From NCBI GenBank assembly GCA_934572535.1, contig CAKTLJ010000024.1, positions 1 through 26,425 of the forward strand: 26,425 bases of DNA, written 5' to 3'. The stretch comes from an uncultured Eubacteriales bacterium (GTDB lineage: Bacteria; Bacillota; Clostridia; Oscillospirales; Oscillospiraceae). The notes below the pieces were generated by a model. The model was not told the origin of the DNA, made no database searches, and was given only the letters and a program-made list of their open reading frames with translations. Positions 1 to 6,780 of this stretch are shown piece by piece. Every line of letters starts with the position of its first letter. Position 1 is the stretch's first letter. Position numbers and translations under genes: made by a program.

Positions 1-137
1 GGGCACCCCTGGACCCCGTGGGCGTGGGTCAGACCCTGCGGGGTGGTGCGGCTGGCTTGCCTGGCCTGCGGCCCTGTGTCGGCAGGTGGGAAGCGGCGCG
101 CCCACCGGCTGGGCGCGCAGGGGCGTGGGGCTTGCCC
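1..137 (-). repeat. Dispersed hairpin-rich repeat, module M1, truncated by the window edge
   Basis: This stretch is the reverse complement of most of the sequence at 4236-4360 and again at 4549-4670. It shares the GCGCGCC...GGCGCGC hairpin arms, the GGCCGCAGGCCAGGCAAGCC core and the GGGGTCC palindrome arm. The element continues beyond base 1. No gene is supported here: open frames through it are by-products of GC-rich repeat sequence. Confidence 0.85.
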
Positions 138-213
138 TTCGGGGGGGACGCCTGCGGGAGCGTGGGTGGTGTCCTTCGGGGGGACGCCTGCGGGAGCGTG
201 GGTGGTGACCTTT
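136..213. repeat. Tandem 36-37 bp repeats (two full units plus a partial)
   Basis: Two nearly identical units start at 136 and 173. Each consists of CCTTC, a run of 6-7 G, then ACGCCTGCGGGAGCGTGGGT. A third truncated unit begins near 209. The array lies between the dispersed repeat and the cotH-like promoter. The variable G-run suggests slippage. Confidence 0.8.
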
Positions 214-224
214 GGGGGAAAGGC

Positions 225-253
225 TTGTAGGGCGGGGGAAACTGTGCTACAAT
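225..253 (+). promoter_or_regulatory. Sigma-A-type promoter of the CotH-SLH operon
   Basis: TTGTAG (225-230) and TACAAT (248-253) are separated by 17 bp, 53 bp upstream of the chosen start codon. The -35 hexamer sits in a TGTAGGG-G-rich string that resembles part of module M2 of the dispersed repeat (compare TGTAGGGTGGGG near 26310). Confidence 0.75.
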
Positions 254-305
254 GGTCCTTCGTATCCACGCGACAAAATACGTCCCGCAGAAGGAGGTCC
301 TCCCC

Positions 306-2498
306 ATGCTGAAACCATCCATCCGAACCCTTTTCCTCGCCCTGGCGCTGGCCGTAGGCCTGGCCGCGCTCCCGGCCAGCGCCGCGGGCAAGCCCCTCAC
401 AGACCTGTGCTGGCAGGCCGGGCCGGAGACCGCCGTCGTGCGCCTCCAGCAGGTAGAGGACGCCCACTGGCTCTTCCTGCCCGCCTCCGCCGACCTGACC
501 CGGCTCGCCCTGACCTTCGACGGCGGGGCGGTCTCCCTCGCCCGGGGCGACCGGTCCGTCCGCGTGCAGAGCGGCGCGCCCTTCGACCTCACCGCCCTCT
601 TCGCCGCGCCCCCGGCGGACGGGGTGTGGACCGTGACCCTCAGCCGGGGGCGGGAGCGCCTGACCCTCCACCTCATGCGCTCGGCCCACGTCCGCGCCCT
701 CTACCTCACCAGCGCCGACCCCGCCAAGGACCGCGCCTGGGTGGACCAGGCCAAGGGCAACAAGGCCAAGGGCCGCGCCGTCCTCCTCCGGGCCGACGGC
801 TCCACCGTCTACGACGGCGGCATGAAGCAGCTCAAGGGCCGGGGCCACTCCACCTGGAGCTACCCCAAAAAGCCCTACCAGCTCAAGCTGTCCGACCGGG
901 CCGACCTGCTCGAGGCCGGGGAGGCCCCGGAGACCACCTGGGTCCTCCTGGCCAACTACTGCGACGAGACCCTGCTCCACAACAGCCTGACCTACGCCCT
1001 GGCCGAGGACTTCGGCCTGCCCTTCACCCCCCACTGCGCCCCCGTGGACCTCTACTACGACGGCGTCTACCGCGGCAGCTACCTGCTCACCGAGAAGACC
1101 GAGGTGGGCGCGGGCCGGGTCCGGATCGACGACCTGGAGCCGTCCATCGCCCAGGCCAACCCCGACGCGGCGGACCTGGACGCCCTGCCCACCGCCACGG
1201 CGCGCAGCGCCAGCGGCAGCCTCTACCAATACGTCTCCGGCCTGACCGCCCCGGCGGATGTCTCCGGCGGCTATTTGCTCGAAATGGACTTCCCCGACCG
1301 CGCCCGGGCGGAGAAGAGCTGGTTCACCACCGCCGCCGGGAAGTATCTGGTGGTCAAGTCCCCCGAGCACATGCCCCAGAGCGCCATGGTCTACCTCAGC
1401 CAGCTCTGGCAGGACTTCGAGGACGCGGTGGCCCGCGGCGACGCGGACGCGGCCGAACGGATGGACCTGCCGTCCCTGGCCAAGTGCTACCTCCTGCTGG
1501 AGCTGAGCCAGGACGGGGACGCCTTCCAGTCCTCCACCTACTTCTACAAGCCCGCCGGGCAGGCGCGCTTCTACGCCGGGCCCCTCTGGGACTTCGACTC
1601 GGCCTACGGCAGCTACGGCGCGGAGGAGGCCGACGTGACCGCCCTGGTGGCCGGGCGGACCCAGTTTGCCCGGACGCTGCTGACCCTGCCCGCCTTCCGC
1701 GCCGCCCTCCGGGACGCCAGCGAGGAGCTGCGCCCCCTGGTGGAGAAGGCCGTCCGGACCGACCTGCCCGCCCTGGCCGAGACCGTCTCGGCCAGCCGCG
1801 CCATGGACCAGGTCCTCTGGCCGGAGAGCACCGCCGCCCCCTTCGCCCCCGCCGTGGCGCAGCTTTCCGCCTTCCTCTCCCAGCGCGGCGCGTGGCTCTA
1901 TGACGAGGTGGCCCGCTGGGCCGAGGAGGGCGTGGCCCCCTCCGGCTTCTCCGACGTGCCCGAGGAGGCCTGGTACGCCGACGCCGTGGCCTTCGTCACG
2001 GACGCGGGCCTCATGAGCGGCGTGTCCGAGGTCCACTTCGCCCCCCACAGCAGCCTGACCCGGGCCATGGCCGTCACCGTCCTCTGGCGGATGGCGGGCG
2101 CACCCGAGGCGTCGGGCGGCGGCTTCTCCGACGTGCCCGACGGGCTTTGGTCCGCCCAGGCCGTGGCCTGGGCCGCCGGGACCCGGGTCGCCGGGGGCTA
2201 CCCCGACGGGACCTTCCGCCCCGACCAGCCCGTCACCCGCCAGGAGCTGGTGACCCTCTTCGCCCGCTTCGCCCGGACCCAGGGCGCGAGCCTGACCGCG
2301 CCGCCCATCCCGGCGGCCTTCCCCGACCGGGACCGGGTCCCCGCCTGGGCGCAGGACGCCTTCGGCTGGGCCATTGCCCAGGGCCTGCTCACCGGCGAGG
2401 CCGACGGGACCTTGGCCCCGGACCAGCTGGCCCTGCGCTGTCAGGCCGCCGCCCTCTTCCAGCGGCTCCACCAAGCCCTGCCCACCACCGACCACTGA
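306..2498 (+). CDS. Secreted CotH-type kinase with three C-terminal SLH domains
   Basis: The 730-residue product has a signal peptide (about 1-28, ending ASAAG). An N-terminal beta-rich region of about 100 residues comes next. The CotH kinase domain spans about 130-535: GRGHSTW (178-184), KKPYQLKL (188-195), GSYLLTEKTEVG (257-268) and GPLWDFDSAYG (425-435), the last carrying the metal-binding DxD-like motif of the family. Three S-layer-homology repeats follow at about 548-600, 607-655 and 672-722, each starting FSDV or FPDR. The SLH repeats predict anchoring to a wall polymer outside the cell. The start at 306 is chosen because AAGGAGG (291-297) lies 8 bp upstream; an in-frame ATG at 252 falls inside the -10 box. 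It is first in an operon with the lipoprotein and the DHHW protein. CotH proteins are known as secreted atypical kinases; the substrate here is unknown. Confidence 0.9.
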   Translation: MLKPSIRTLFLALALAVGLAALPASAAGKPLTDLCWQAGPETAVVRLQQVEDAHWLFLPASADLTRLALTFDGGAVSLARGDRSVRVQSGAPFDLTALFAAPPADGVWTVTLSRGRERLTLHLMRSAHVRALYLTSADPAKDRAWVDQAKGNKAKGRAVLLRADGSTVYDGGMKQLKGRGHSTWSYPKKPYQLKLSDRADLLEAGEAPETTWVLLANYCDETLLHNSLTYALAEDFGLPFTPHCAPVDLYYDGVYRGSYLLTEKTEVGAGRVRIDDLEPSIAQANPDAADLDALPTATARSASGSLYQYVSGLTAPADVSGGYLLEMDFPDRARAEKSWFTTAAGKYLVVKSPEHMPQSAMVYLSQLWQDFEDAVARGDADAAERMDLPSLAKCYLLLELSQDGDAFQSSTYFYKPAGQARFYAGPLWDFDSAYGSYGAEEADVTALVAGRTQFARTLLTLPAFRAALRDASEELRPLVEKAVRTDLPALAETVSASRAMDQVLWPESTAAPFAPAVAQLSAFLSQRGAWLYDEVARWAEEGVAPSGFSDVPEEAWYADAVAFVTDAGLMSGVSEVHFAPHSSLTRAMAVTVLWRMAGAPEASGGGFSDVPDGLWSAQAVAWAAGTRVAGGYPDGTFRPDQPVTRQELVTLFARFARTQGASLTAPPIPAAFPDRDRVPAWAQDAFGWAIAQGLLTGEADGTLAPDQLALRCQAAALFQRLHQALPTTDH

Positions 2499-2520
2499 CT
2501 GAACAAAGGAGAACGACCCC

Positions 2521-3249
2521 ATGAAGAAGCTGACCATTCTGCTGACCGTGCTGGCCCTTGTGTCCGTGCTGTCCCTGACCCTTGCCTTCTCCGGCTGCGG
2601 CGCGGAGAAGGACGAGGACGACATCCCCCTCTCCGTCTGGGATGAGGACCTCGAAGCGACCCCCGGGGAGGACCCCGAGGAGGAGGAGATCGCGGCGGAG
2701 GAGGAGGCCGACGCGGACCCGGACGAGACCCCGGAGGCCGCCAAGCCCGACGCCGCGCCTGCGCCCGCCCCCGCCGCGCCGGGCCAGAAGCCCGCGCAGA
2801 CCCCCAACCAAACGCCGAGCCAGACCCCCAGCCAGCCCAGCCAGCAGCCGAGCCAGGGCGAGGACACCGTGGGCCAGACCCTGAAGAAGGCCTTCCTGGC
2901 CGACCCCTCCGGCTCGGCCCTGACCGTGGCCGAGCGCCTGGCCGCGCAGCCGGTCCTCGACTTCGGGGCCGTGGCCGAGCCGGTCCAGCCGGGCCTGCTC
3001 AACGGCTTTGGCAACGACCCCATCACCGGCTTCTCCGAGGGCGCGGTCTTCGGCCCGGAGATCGGCGCGATCCCCTTCCTTGGCTACGTCTTCACCCTGG
3101 ACGGGTCCGTGGACGGCGCGGCCTTCTGCCAGACGCTGAAGAACAGCGCCAACCTGCGCTGGAACATCTGCACCGAGGCCGACGAGCTGGTCGTCGCCCA
3201 GTCCGGGCGCACCGTCTTCTTCGTCATGTGCCAGGAGCACCTTGCGTGA
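2521..3249 (+). CDS. Probable lipoprotein with acidic and Pro/Gln-rich linker and unrecognised C-terminal domain
   Basis: I do not recognise this 242-residue protein as a whole. A hydrophobic signal (3-22) leads to FSGC at 23-26, a weak lipobox with Cys26 as probable lipidation site. Residues 29-75 are strongly acidic (DEDD, EEEE runs). Residues 75-115 are a low-complexity Pro/Ala/Gln/Thr/Ser linker with repeated QTPSQ units, typical of a wall-spanning spacer. The C-terminal domain (about 120-242) is folded-looking, with VQPGLLNGFG, IGAIPFLGYVF, a Cys pair and a VFFVMC ending. The start has AAAGGAG about 10 bp upstream, 22 bp after the cotH-like stop. Its stop overlaps the GTG start of the next gene, so the three genes are probably coupled. 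An extracytoplasmic partner of the kinase or the DHHW protein is inference. Confidence 0.75.
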   Translation: MKKLTILLTVLALVSVLSLTLAFSGCGAEKDEDDIPLSVWDEDLEATPGEDPEEEEIAAEEEADADPDETPEAAKPDAAPAPAPAAPGQKPAQTPNQTPSQTPSQPSQQPSQGEDTVGQTLKKAFLADPSGSALTVAERLAAQPVLDFGAVAEPVQPGLLNGFGNDPITGFSEGAVFGPEIGAIPFLGYVFTLDGSVDGAAFCQTLKNSANLRWNICTEADELVVAQSGRTVFFVMCQEHLA

Positions 3250-4208
3250 GCGCGCGCCGCGCCCTGCTGCTCCTGCCCCTGGCGGCGGTCCTCCTGCTGG
3301 GCGGCTGGACCGCGCCGCCCCGCTGGACCAGCCTGTCCACCCTGACCGCCCTGGAGGTCTTTGACCGGCAGGCGCCGGACGGGCTTTACCGGGTGGGGGA
3401 CCACCTGGCGGAGGCCGAGCCGCAGCTGGAGCCTGCCATGCTGGCCCACGCCGCCGGGGTCTTCCGCTCCCTCTACGACGGCGGCCTGCGGCAGGCCGGT
3501 GGGCGGACCTGGCTGGCCGTCATCCCCGGCAAGCACGCCTTCCTGGCGGGCGACCGCCCCGCCCTGGACTGCCAGGCGCTGGCCGCCGCCCTCACCGACC
3601 AGGCCCCCTTCCTGGAGGCCATCGACCTGACCGGGGTGCTGAGCCTGGAGAACTACTACCGCACCGACGTCCACTGGCGGCAGGAGACCCTCCTGCCCGT
3701 GGCCCGGCACCTGGCCGGGGCGATGGGCGCGGCCTTCCCCGAGGCCGACTGGACGAGGCAGACCGTCCTGGAGGACTTCCGGGGCGGGTATCTGCGGCGG
3801 ACCGGCCTGCCCCTGCCCGCCGAGCCGCTGCGCTGCCTGACCGGCTCGGTCCCGGACGGCTGCGCCGTCACCTGCGCCGACCTCATGGGCCGCGCCCGGC
3901 CGGGGGTGGTCTACGACCGCGAGCGGGCCTGGGGGCGGGAGCCGTATGACCTCTTCCTCTCCGGCCCGCAGGGGCTGATGACGCTGGAGAACCCCCGCGC
4001 CGCCACGGACCGGGAGCTGCTGCTCTTCCGGGACTCCTTCGGCAGCAGCCTGGCCCCCCTGCTGGCCGCGAGCTACGCCAAGATCACCCTGGTGGACCTG
4101 CGCTACCTGCCCTCCCACCTGGTCGGGCAGTACGTGGACCTGCACGGGCAGGATACCCTCTTCCTCTACTCGTCCCTCCTGCTCAACAACAGCCTCTCCC
4201 TCCGCTGA
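3246..4208 (+). CDS. DHHW/AlgX-like SGNH-fold secreted protein
   Basis: The 320-residue product has an uncleaved anchor or signal (4-21). Residues 134-145 (LENYYRTDVHW) hold the TDxHW motif of the DHHW/AlgX/AlgJ group, with the catalytic-type Asp and His (141, 143). LLFRDSFGSSL (259-269) is the nucleophile block (Ser264). The late YVDLHGQD segment fits the family C-terminus. Relatives act outside the membrane in O-acetylation of surface polysaccharides, usually beside an MBOAT acyltransferase; no MBOAT gene is in this window. The GTG at 3246 is chosen because AGGAG (3233-3237) is 8 bp away and the start overlaps the upstream stop as GTGA. An ATG at 3228 lacks a good ribosome site. Catalytic activity is not certain, since the first DHHW residue pair is reduced to DV. 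Confidence 0.78.
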   Translation: MSARRALLLLPLAAVLLLGGWTAPPRWTSLSTLTALEVFDRQAPDGLYRVGDHLAEAEPQLEPAMLAHAAGVFRSLYDGGLRQAGGRTWLAVIPGKHAFLAGDRPALDCQALAAALTDQAPFLEAIDLTGVLSLENYYRTDVHWRQETLLPVARHLAGAMGAAFPEADWTRQTVLEDFRGGYLRRTGLPLPAEPLRCLTGSVPDGCAVTCADLMGRARPGVVYDRERAWGREPYDLFLSGPQGLMTLENPRAATDRELLLFRDSFGSSLAPLLAASYAKITLVDLRYLPSHLVGQYVDLHGQDTLFLYSSLLLNNSLSLR

Positions 4209-4210
4209 CC

Positions 4211-4734
4211 TCCACCGCCCCGAAGGGCAAGACCCACGCCCCTGCGCGCCCAGCCGGTGGGCGCGCCGCCTCCCACCTGCCGATACGAGGCCGCAGGCCA
4301 GGCAAGCCAGCCCCACCACCCCGCAGGCTTTGACCCACGCCCACGGGGTCCAGGGGGGACCCCTGGTCTTCTTTCCCCCCATTTCTTGAAAGAAATGGGG
4401 GCCGCCGGAGGCAACACCCACCTGGAGGGTATCCCCAACCCCCCGCCAGAAGCACCCACCCTACAGGCGTCGCTCCTGACCCGGAATCCCTCCACCGCCG
4501 TCCCGGCGGTCCCCCTCCCTTTGACAAGGGAGGTTTTGGGAAAGTCCCACGCCCCCGCGCGCCCAGCCGGTGGGCGCGCCGCCTCCCACGTCCCGACACA
4601 GGGCCGCAGGCCAGGCAAGCCAGCCCCACCACCCGGCAGGTCTCGAACCACCTCAACGGGGTCCAGGGGGGACCCCTGGTCTTCTTTCCCCCCGTTTCTT
4701 GAAAGAAATGGGGGCCGCCGGAGGCAACACCCTT
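4211..4734 (+). repeat. Composite dispersed repeat: M1-M2-M1, tandem period 313 bp
   Basis: Two copies of module M1 (about 4236-4422 and 4549-4732) lie exactly 313 bp apart, joined by module M2 (about 4423-4535). M1 holds the hairpin GCGCGCC/GGCGCGC (4244-4267 and 4557-4580), the GGGGTCC/GGACCCC palindrome and the hairpin CCCCC-ATTTCTTGAAAGAAAT-GGGGG (about 4375-4400 and 4688-4713). M2 holds CCGCCG/CGGCGG and CTCCCTT/AAGGGAG hairpins. Partial copies occur at both window edges in the opposite orientation. The 584 bp between the DHHW gene and deoC contain only this element and the deoC promoter. No transposase or target-site duplication is seen. Confidence 0.88.
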
Positions 4735-4761
4735 GTGCCCGAAGGCGTTTTGCGGTATCAT
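4733..4761 (+). promoter_or_regulatory. deoC promoter abutting the repeat
   Basis: TTGTGC (4733-4738) and TATCAT (4756-4761) have a 17 bp spacer. The -35 hexamer starts directly after the last base of the M1 repeat, ending GGCAACACCC. The predicted start is about 25 bp upstream of the deoC initiation codon. Confidence 0.7.
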
Positions 4762-4792
4762 GGGGGCAAGAATCTGTGATAGGAGTGATACC

Positions 4793-5443
4793 ATGGATAT
4801 CGCCAACATTCTCCGCCACGTGGACCACACCCTGCTCAAGCCGGAGGCCACCTGGCCGCAAATCAAGACCCTCTGCGACGAGGCCATGGAGTTCGGCTGC
4901 GCCACGGCCTGCATCCCCCCCGCCTTCGTGAAGGCCGCCGCCGACTACGTGCAGGGCAACCTGAAGCTCTGCACGGTCATCGGCTTTCCCAACGGCTACA
5001 GCACCCCCGCCGCCAAGCTCTTCGAGACCAAGGACGCCGTGGAAAACGGGGCCAGCGAGATCGACATGGTCCTCCACCTCGGCCTGGTGAAGGAGCGCCG
5101 CTGGGCCGAGCTGACCGAGGAGATCCGGGCCGTGAAGGCCGCCTGCCTGGGCCGCCCCCTCAAGGTCATCATCGAGACCTGCCAGCTCACCGACCCGGAG
5201 AAGATCCGGCTCTGCCAGCTCGTGGAGAAGGGCGGCGCGGACTTCCTGAAGACCTCCACCGGCTTCGGCTCCGGCGGGGCCACCCGGCGGGACGTCGCCC
5301 TGCTGCGGGAGCATCTGGCCGACCACATCCGGCTCAAAGCCTCCGGCGGCATCCGCAGCCTGGAGGATGCGCAGGCCTACCTGGACCTGGGCGCTGACCG
5401 TCTGGGCGCTTCCGCCCTGGTCGAGGAAGCCCGGAAGGGATGA
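4793..5443 (+). CDS. deoC: Deoxyribose-phosphate aldolase
   Basis: DeoC cleaves 2-deoxy-D-ribose 5-phosphate to glyceraldehyde 3-phosphate and acetaldehyde in deoxynucleoside catabolism. The 216-residue product has the normal length of the short bacterial form. Schiff-base Lys153 sits in ADFLKTSTGFG, the proton-relay Asp91 in SEIDMVL and Lys182 in LKASGGIR. The TIM-barrel phosphate loop is near GASAL. The start at 4793 has AGGAG (4781-4785) 7 bp upstream; an in-frame ATG at 4733 of the same frame lies in the promoter. The gene stands alone rather than with a phosphopentomutase or nucleoside phosphorylase. No clear terminator follows before the convergent gene. Confidence 0.96.
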   Translation: MDIANILRHVDHTLLKPEATWPQIKTLCDEAMEFGCATACIPPAFVKAAADYVQGNLKLCTVIGFPNGYSTPAAKLFETKDAVENGASEIDMVLHLGLVKERRWAELTEEIRAVKAACLGRPLKVIIETCQLTDPEKIRLCQLVEKGGADFLKTSTGFGSGGATRRDVALLREHLADHIRLKASGGIRSLEDAQAYLDLGADRLGASALVEEARKG

Positions 5444-5518
5444 GTTTTCCACAAACTTGTACGCTCTCTTCTCGCGCGCGCAAGCAATCACAGCACGAGT
5501 CTCTATTCTCTTCTCTGT

Positions 5519-5998
5519 TTACTCTCTCTGTTTATTAGGGTCCGATTTTTGATGCCTCCCCATCTGAAAATCGAGCCATCCCTGTTCGATTTTTCGGGCC
5601 TGCCCCAAATTTTCGGAAAAGGCGGAAAACTCCGGCTCGACCTCGGCCGCAGCAGAGGTCGTCGGGACGCGCAGGAAGTAGTGCGTCGGCTCGCCGGGGA
5701 TGGGGTGGCTGCGGATGACCAGGCCCTGCCCCTCCAGCTCGGCCAGGACCCGCTGGACGGTGGAGCGCGTCCGCCGCAGCCCGCGCTCCAGCTCCGGCAC
5801 GGTGAAGATGACATAGAGCCAGCCGTCCCGGTTGTGCCAATGGTTCCGCTTGGACAGGCTCGCCCGGTTGAGCAGGTGCACGTAGCACAGGATCGCCAGG
5901 GCGCTGAGGTCCATGGTGAAGAGCGCCCGCGGCACGGGCATGAAGTTGACCAGGTTGGTGTCCTTGGTGTAGGGTGTCAATGCGTCAATACGGTTCAT
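5519..5998 (-). CDS. Orphan RepA_N-like winged-helix protein
   Basis: The 159-residue product has one winged-helix-like domain at about 18-110. The string FMPVPRALFTMDLSALAILCY, followed by LLNRASLSKRN, DGWLYVIFTVPELERGL and a TVQRVLAELEGQGLVIR recognition segment, resembles the N-terminal domain of RepA_N plasmid replication initiators and related phage or ICE proteins. The large C-terminal part of a true initiator is missing. The tail (110-159) is polar and ends NKQRE. The start at 5998 has a near-perfect AGAAGGAGGT (6008-6017) 9 bp upstream; longer readings upstream lack support. No plasmid, partition or integrase gene lies nearby. It may be a relic or a transcription regulator built on this domain. 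Confidence 0.7.
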   Translation of the reverse strand: MNRIDALTPYTKDTNLVNFMPVPRALFTMDLSALAILCYVHLLNRASLSKRNHWHNRDGWLYVIFTVPELERGLRRTRSTVQRVLAELEGQGLVIRSHPIPGEPTHYFLRVPTTSAAAEVEPEFSAFSENLGQARKIEQGWLDFQMGRHQKSDPNKQRE

Positions 5999-6069
5999 AG
6001 ATAAAAACCTCCTTCTACCTATAGGCGAAATCGGCCGTTTTATTGCACGCAAACGTACATCCCTTCCGC

Positions 6070-6121
6070 AAAAAAAAACGGCTCCCGCTCCGTTCCTTGG
6101 GACTGAGCGGGTATTTTTTTC
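6070..6121. terminator. Bidirectional rho-independent terminator or attenuator
   Basis: CCCGCTC (6084-6090) pairs with GAGCGGG (6105-6111), with further pairing in the loop. A T-run follows at 6114-6120 on the plus strand and an A-run at 6070-6078 gives a T-run on the minus strand. On the minus strand it lies between any distal promoter and the RepA_N-like gene, so it could attenuate that gene. On the plus strand it is the first convincing stop after deoC. Confidence 0.6.
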
Positions 6122-6181
6122 TGAAAGACCCGTTGAAGGGACCGCTCCGGCCCGTCTGACAGGCCGCGCGGAACAAACGGC

Positions 6182-6210
6182 TTGCCTTTTCCGCGCCCAT
6201 CCGCTATACT
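6182..6210 (+). promoter_or_regulatory. Promoter of the 90-residue membrane protein gene
   Basis: TTGCCT (6182-6187) and TATACT (6205-6210) are separated by 17 bp, about 94 bp upstream of the start codon. The leader has no obvious regulatory structure. Confidence 0.7.
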
Positions 6211-6303
6211 GAGGGCGTGGCCCCCTCCCCGGCCTTTCCGACTGTCGCGGGGGCAAGCGGTCAACCACGCGACAACCACCCCCGACTGTAAGGAGGTCAA
6301 TCT

Positions 6304-6576
6304 ATGTGGATGATTTTTGGCTTGCTCGCCATTGCCTTTACCCTGTTAAACTTCGTCTTTGCCTTCCAGGCTCGCCCTGTAACATGGTTCCCCTTCGCCG
6401 CGCTCGCCTTCACCGCGCTGACGATGTGCTCCTTTTATGCCGACGGCGCCACGCGCGTCGCCGCAGAGGACTGGAGCGGCCTGATGGACATCATGCCCAC
6501 GATGAACCCGCTTCTGTGGGTCTGCGTGGGGGGCTCGATCCTGTTGAACGCGATCCCCCTTCTTCGCGCGAAGTGA
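6304..6576 (+). CDS. Small three-helix membrane protein of unknown function
   Basis: The 90-residue product has three hydrophobic segments, about 3-21, 28-46 and 70-87. The short loop between the last two contains FYADGATRVAAEDWSGLMD. I do not recognise a named family. Such small proteins are often annotated as hypothetical membrane proteins in clostridia. The start has AAGGAGGT ending about 6 bp upstream. The gene has its own promoter and a strong terminator, so it is probably monocistronic. Nothing around it points to a specific job. Confidence 0.75.
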   Translation: MWMIFGLLAIAFTLLNFVFAFQARPVTWFPFAALAFTALTMCSFYADGATRVAAEDWSGLMDIMPTMNPLLWVCVGGSILLNAIPLLRAK

Positions 6577-6631
6577 CCTGCGTCCCCTTCGCCGCGCAGA
6601 CCAACGCCTGACCCTTCCCCGCGATAGAACG

Positions 6632-6659
6632 ACGTCAACAAAACCACGTCAACAAAACC
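6632..6659. repeat. 14 bp direct repeat, two tandem copies
   Basis: ACGTCAACAAAACC occurs at 6632-6645 and 6646-6659 with no gap. It sits directly before the terminator stem. Confidence 0.85.
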
Positions 6660-6700
6660 GCCCGCGCAGTCTTGCGACTGTGCGGGCGGTTTTTGGTTCT
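6658..6700. terminator. Strong terminator of the small membrane protein gene, usable from both sides
   Basis: CCGCCCGCGCAGTC (6658-6671) pairs with GACTGTGCGGGCGG (6676-6689) around a TTGC loop, with one G-U pair. A T-run follows on the plus strand. The reverse strand also gives a TTTTGTT run, which serves the convergent iscU gene. Confidence 0.85.
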
Positions 6701-6780
6701 TGGTCTTGCGACTGTGCGGGCGGTTTTTGCTTCTTGCTCTTGCGACTGTGCGGGCGGTTTTTGCTTCTTGGTCTTGCGTC
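6671..6780. repeat. 34 bp tandem repeat made from the 3' half of a terminator
   Basis: Units start at 6671, 6705, 6739 and, truncated, at 6773: a strict 34 bp period. Each carries CTTGCGACTGTGCGGGCGG plus a T-run and TTCTTG filler. Only the first unit has the matching left arm next to it, so the array repeats the right arm and T-tract. It ends at the iscU stop codon. Confidence 0.88.

Noticed and set aside
212..1903. Long plus-strand frame overlapping the CotH-SLH gene
   Set aside because: It is a Pro/Arg/Gly-rich shadow of the real frame caused by high GC; it has no ribosome site of its own and no domain.
4183..4914. Frames through the dispersed repeat with similar peptide strings in each copy
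   Set aside because: The similarity only reflects repeated DNA; the 313 bp period shifts frame between copies, so no protein frame is preserved.
6671..6780. 34 bp repeats as a small CRISPR array
   Set aside because: The units are contiguous with no unique spacers and contain a terminator arm and T-run; no cas genes are present.
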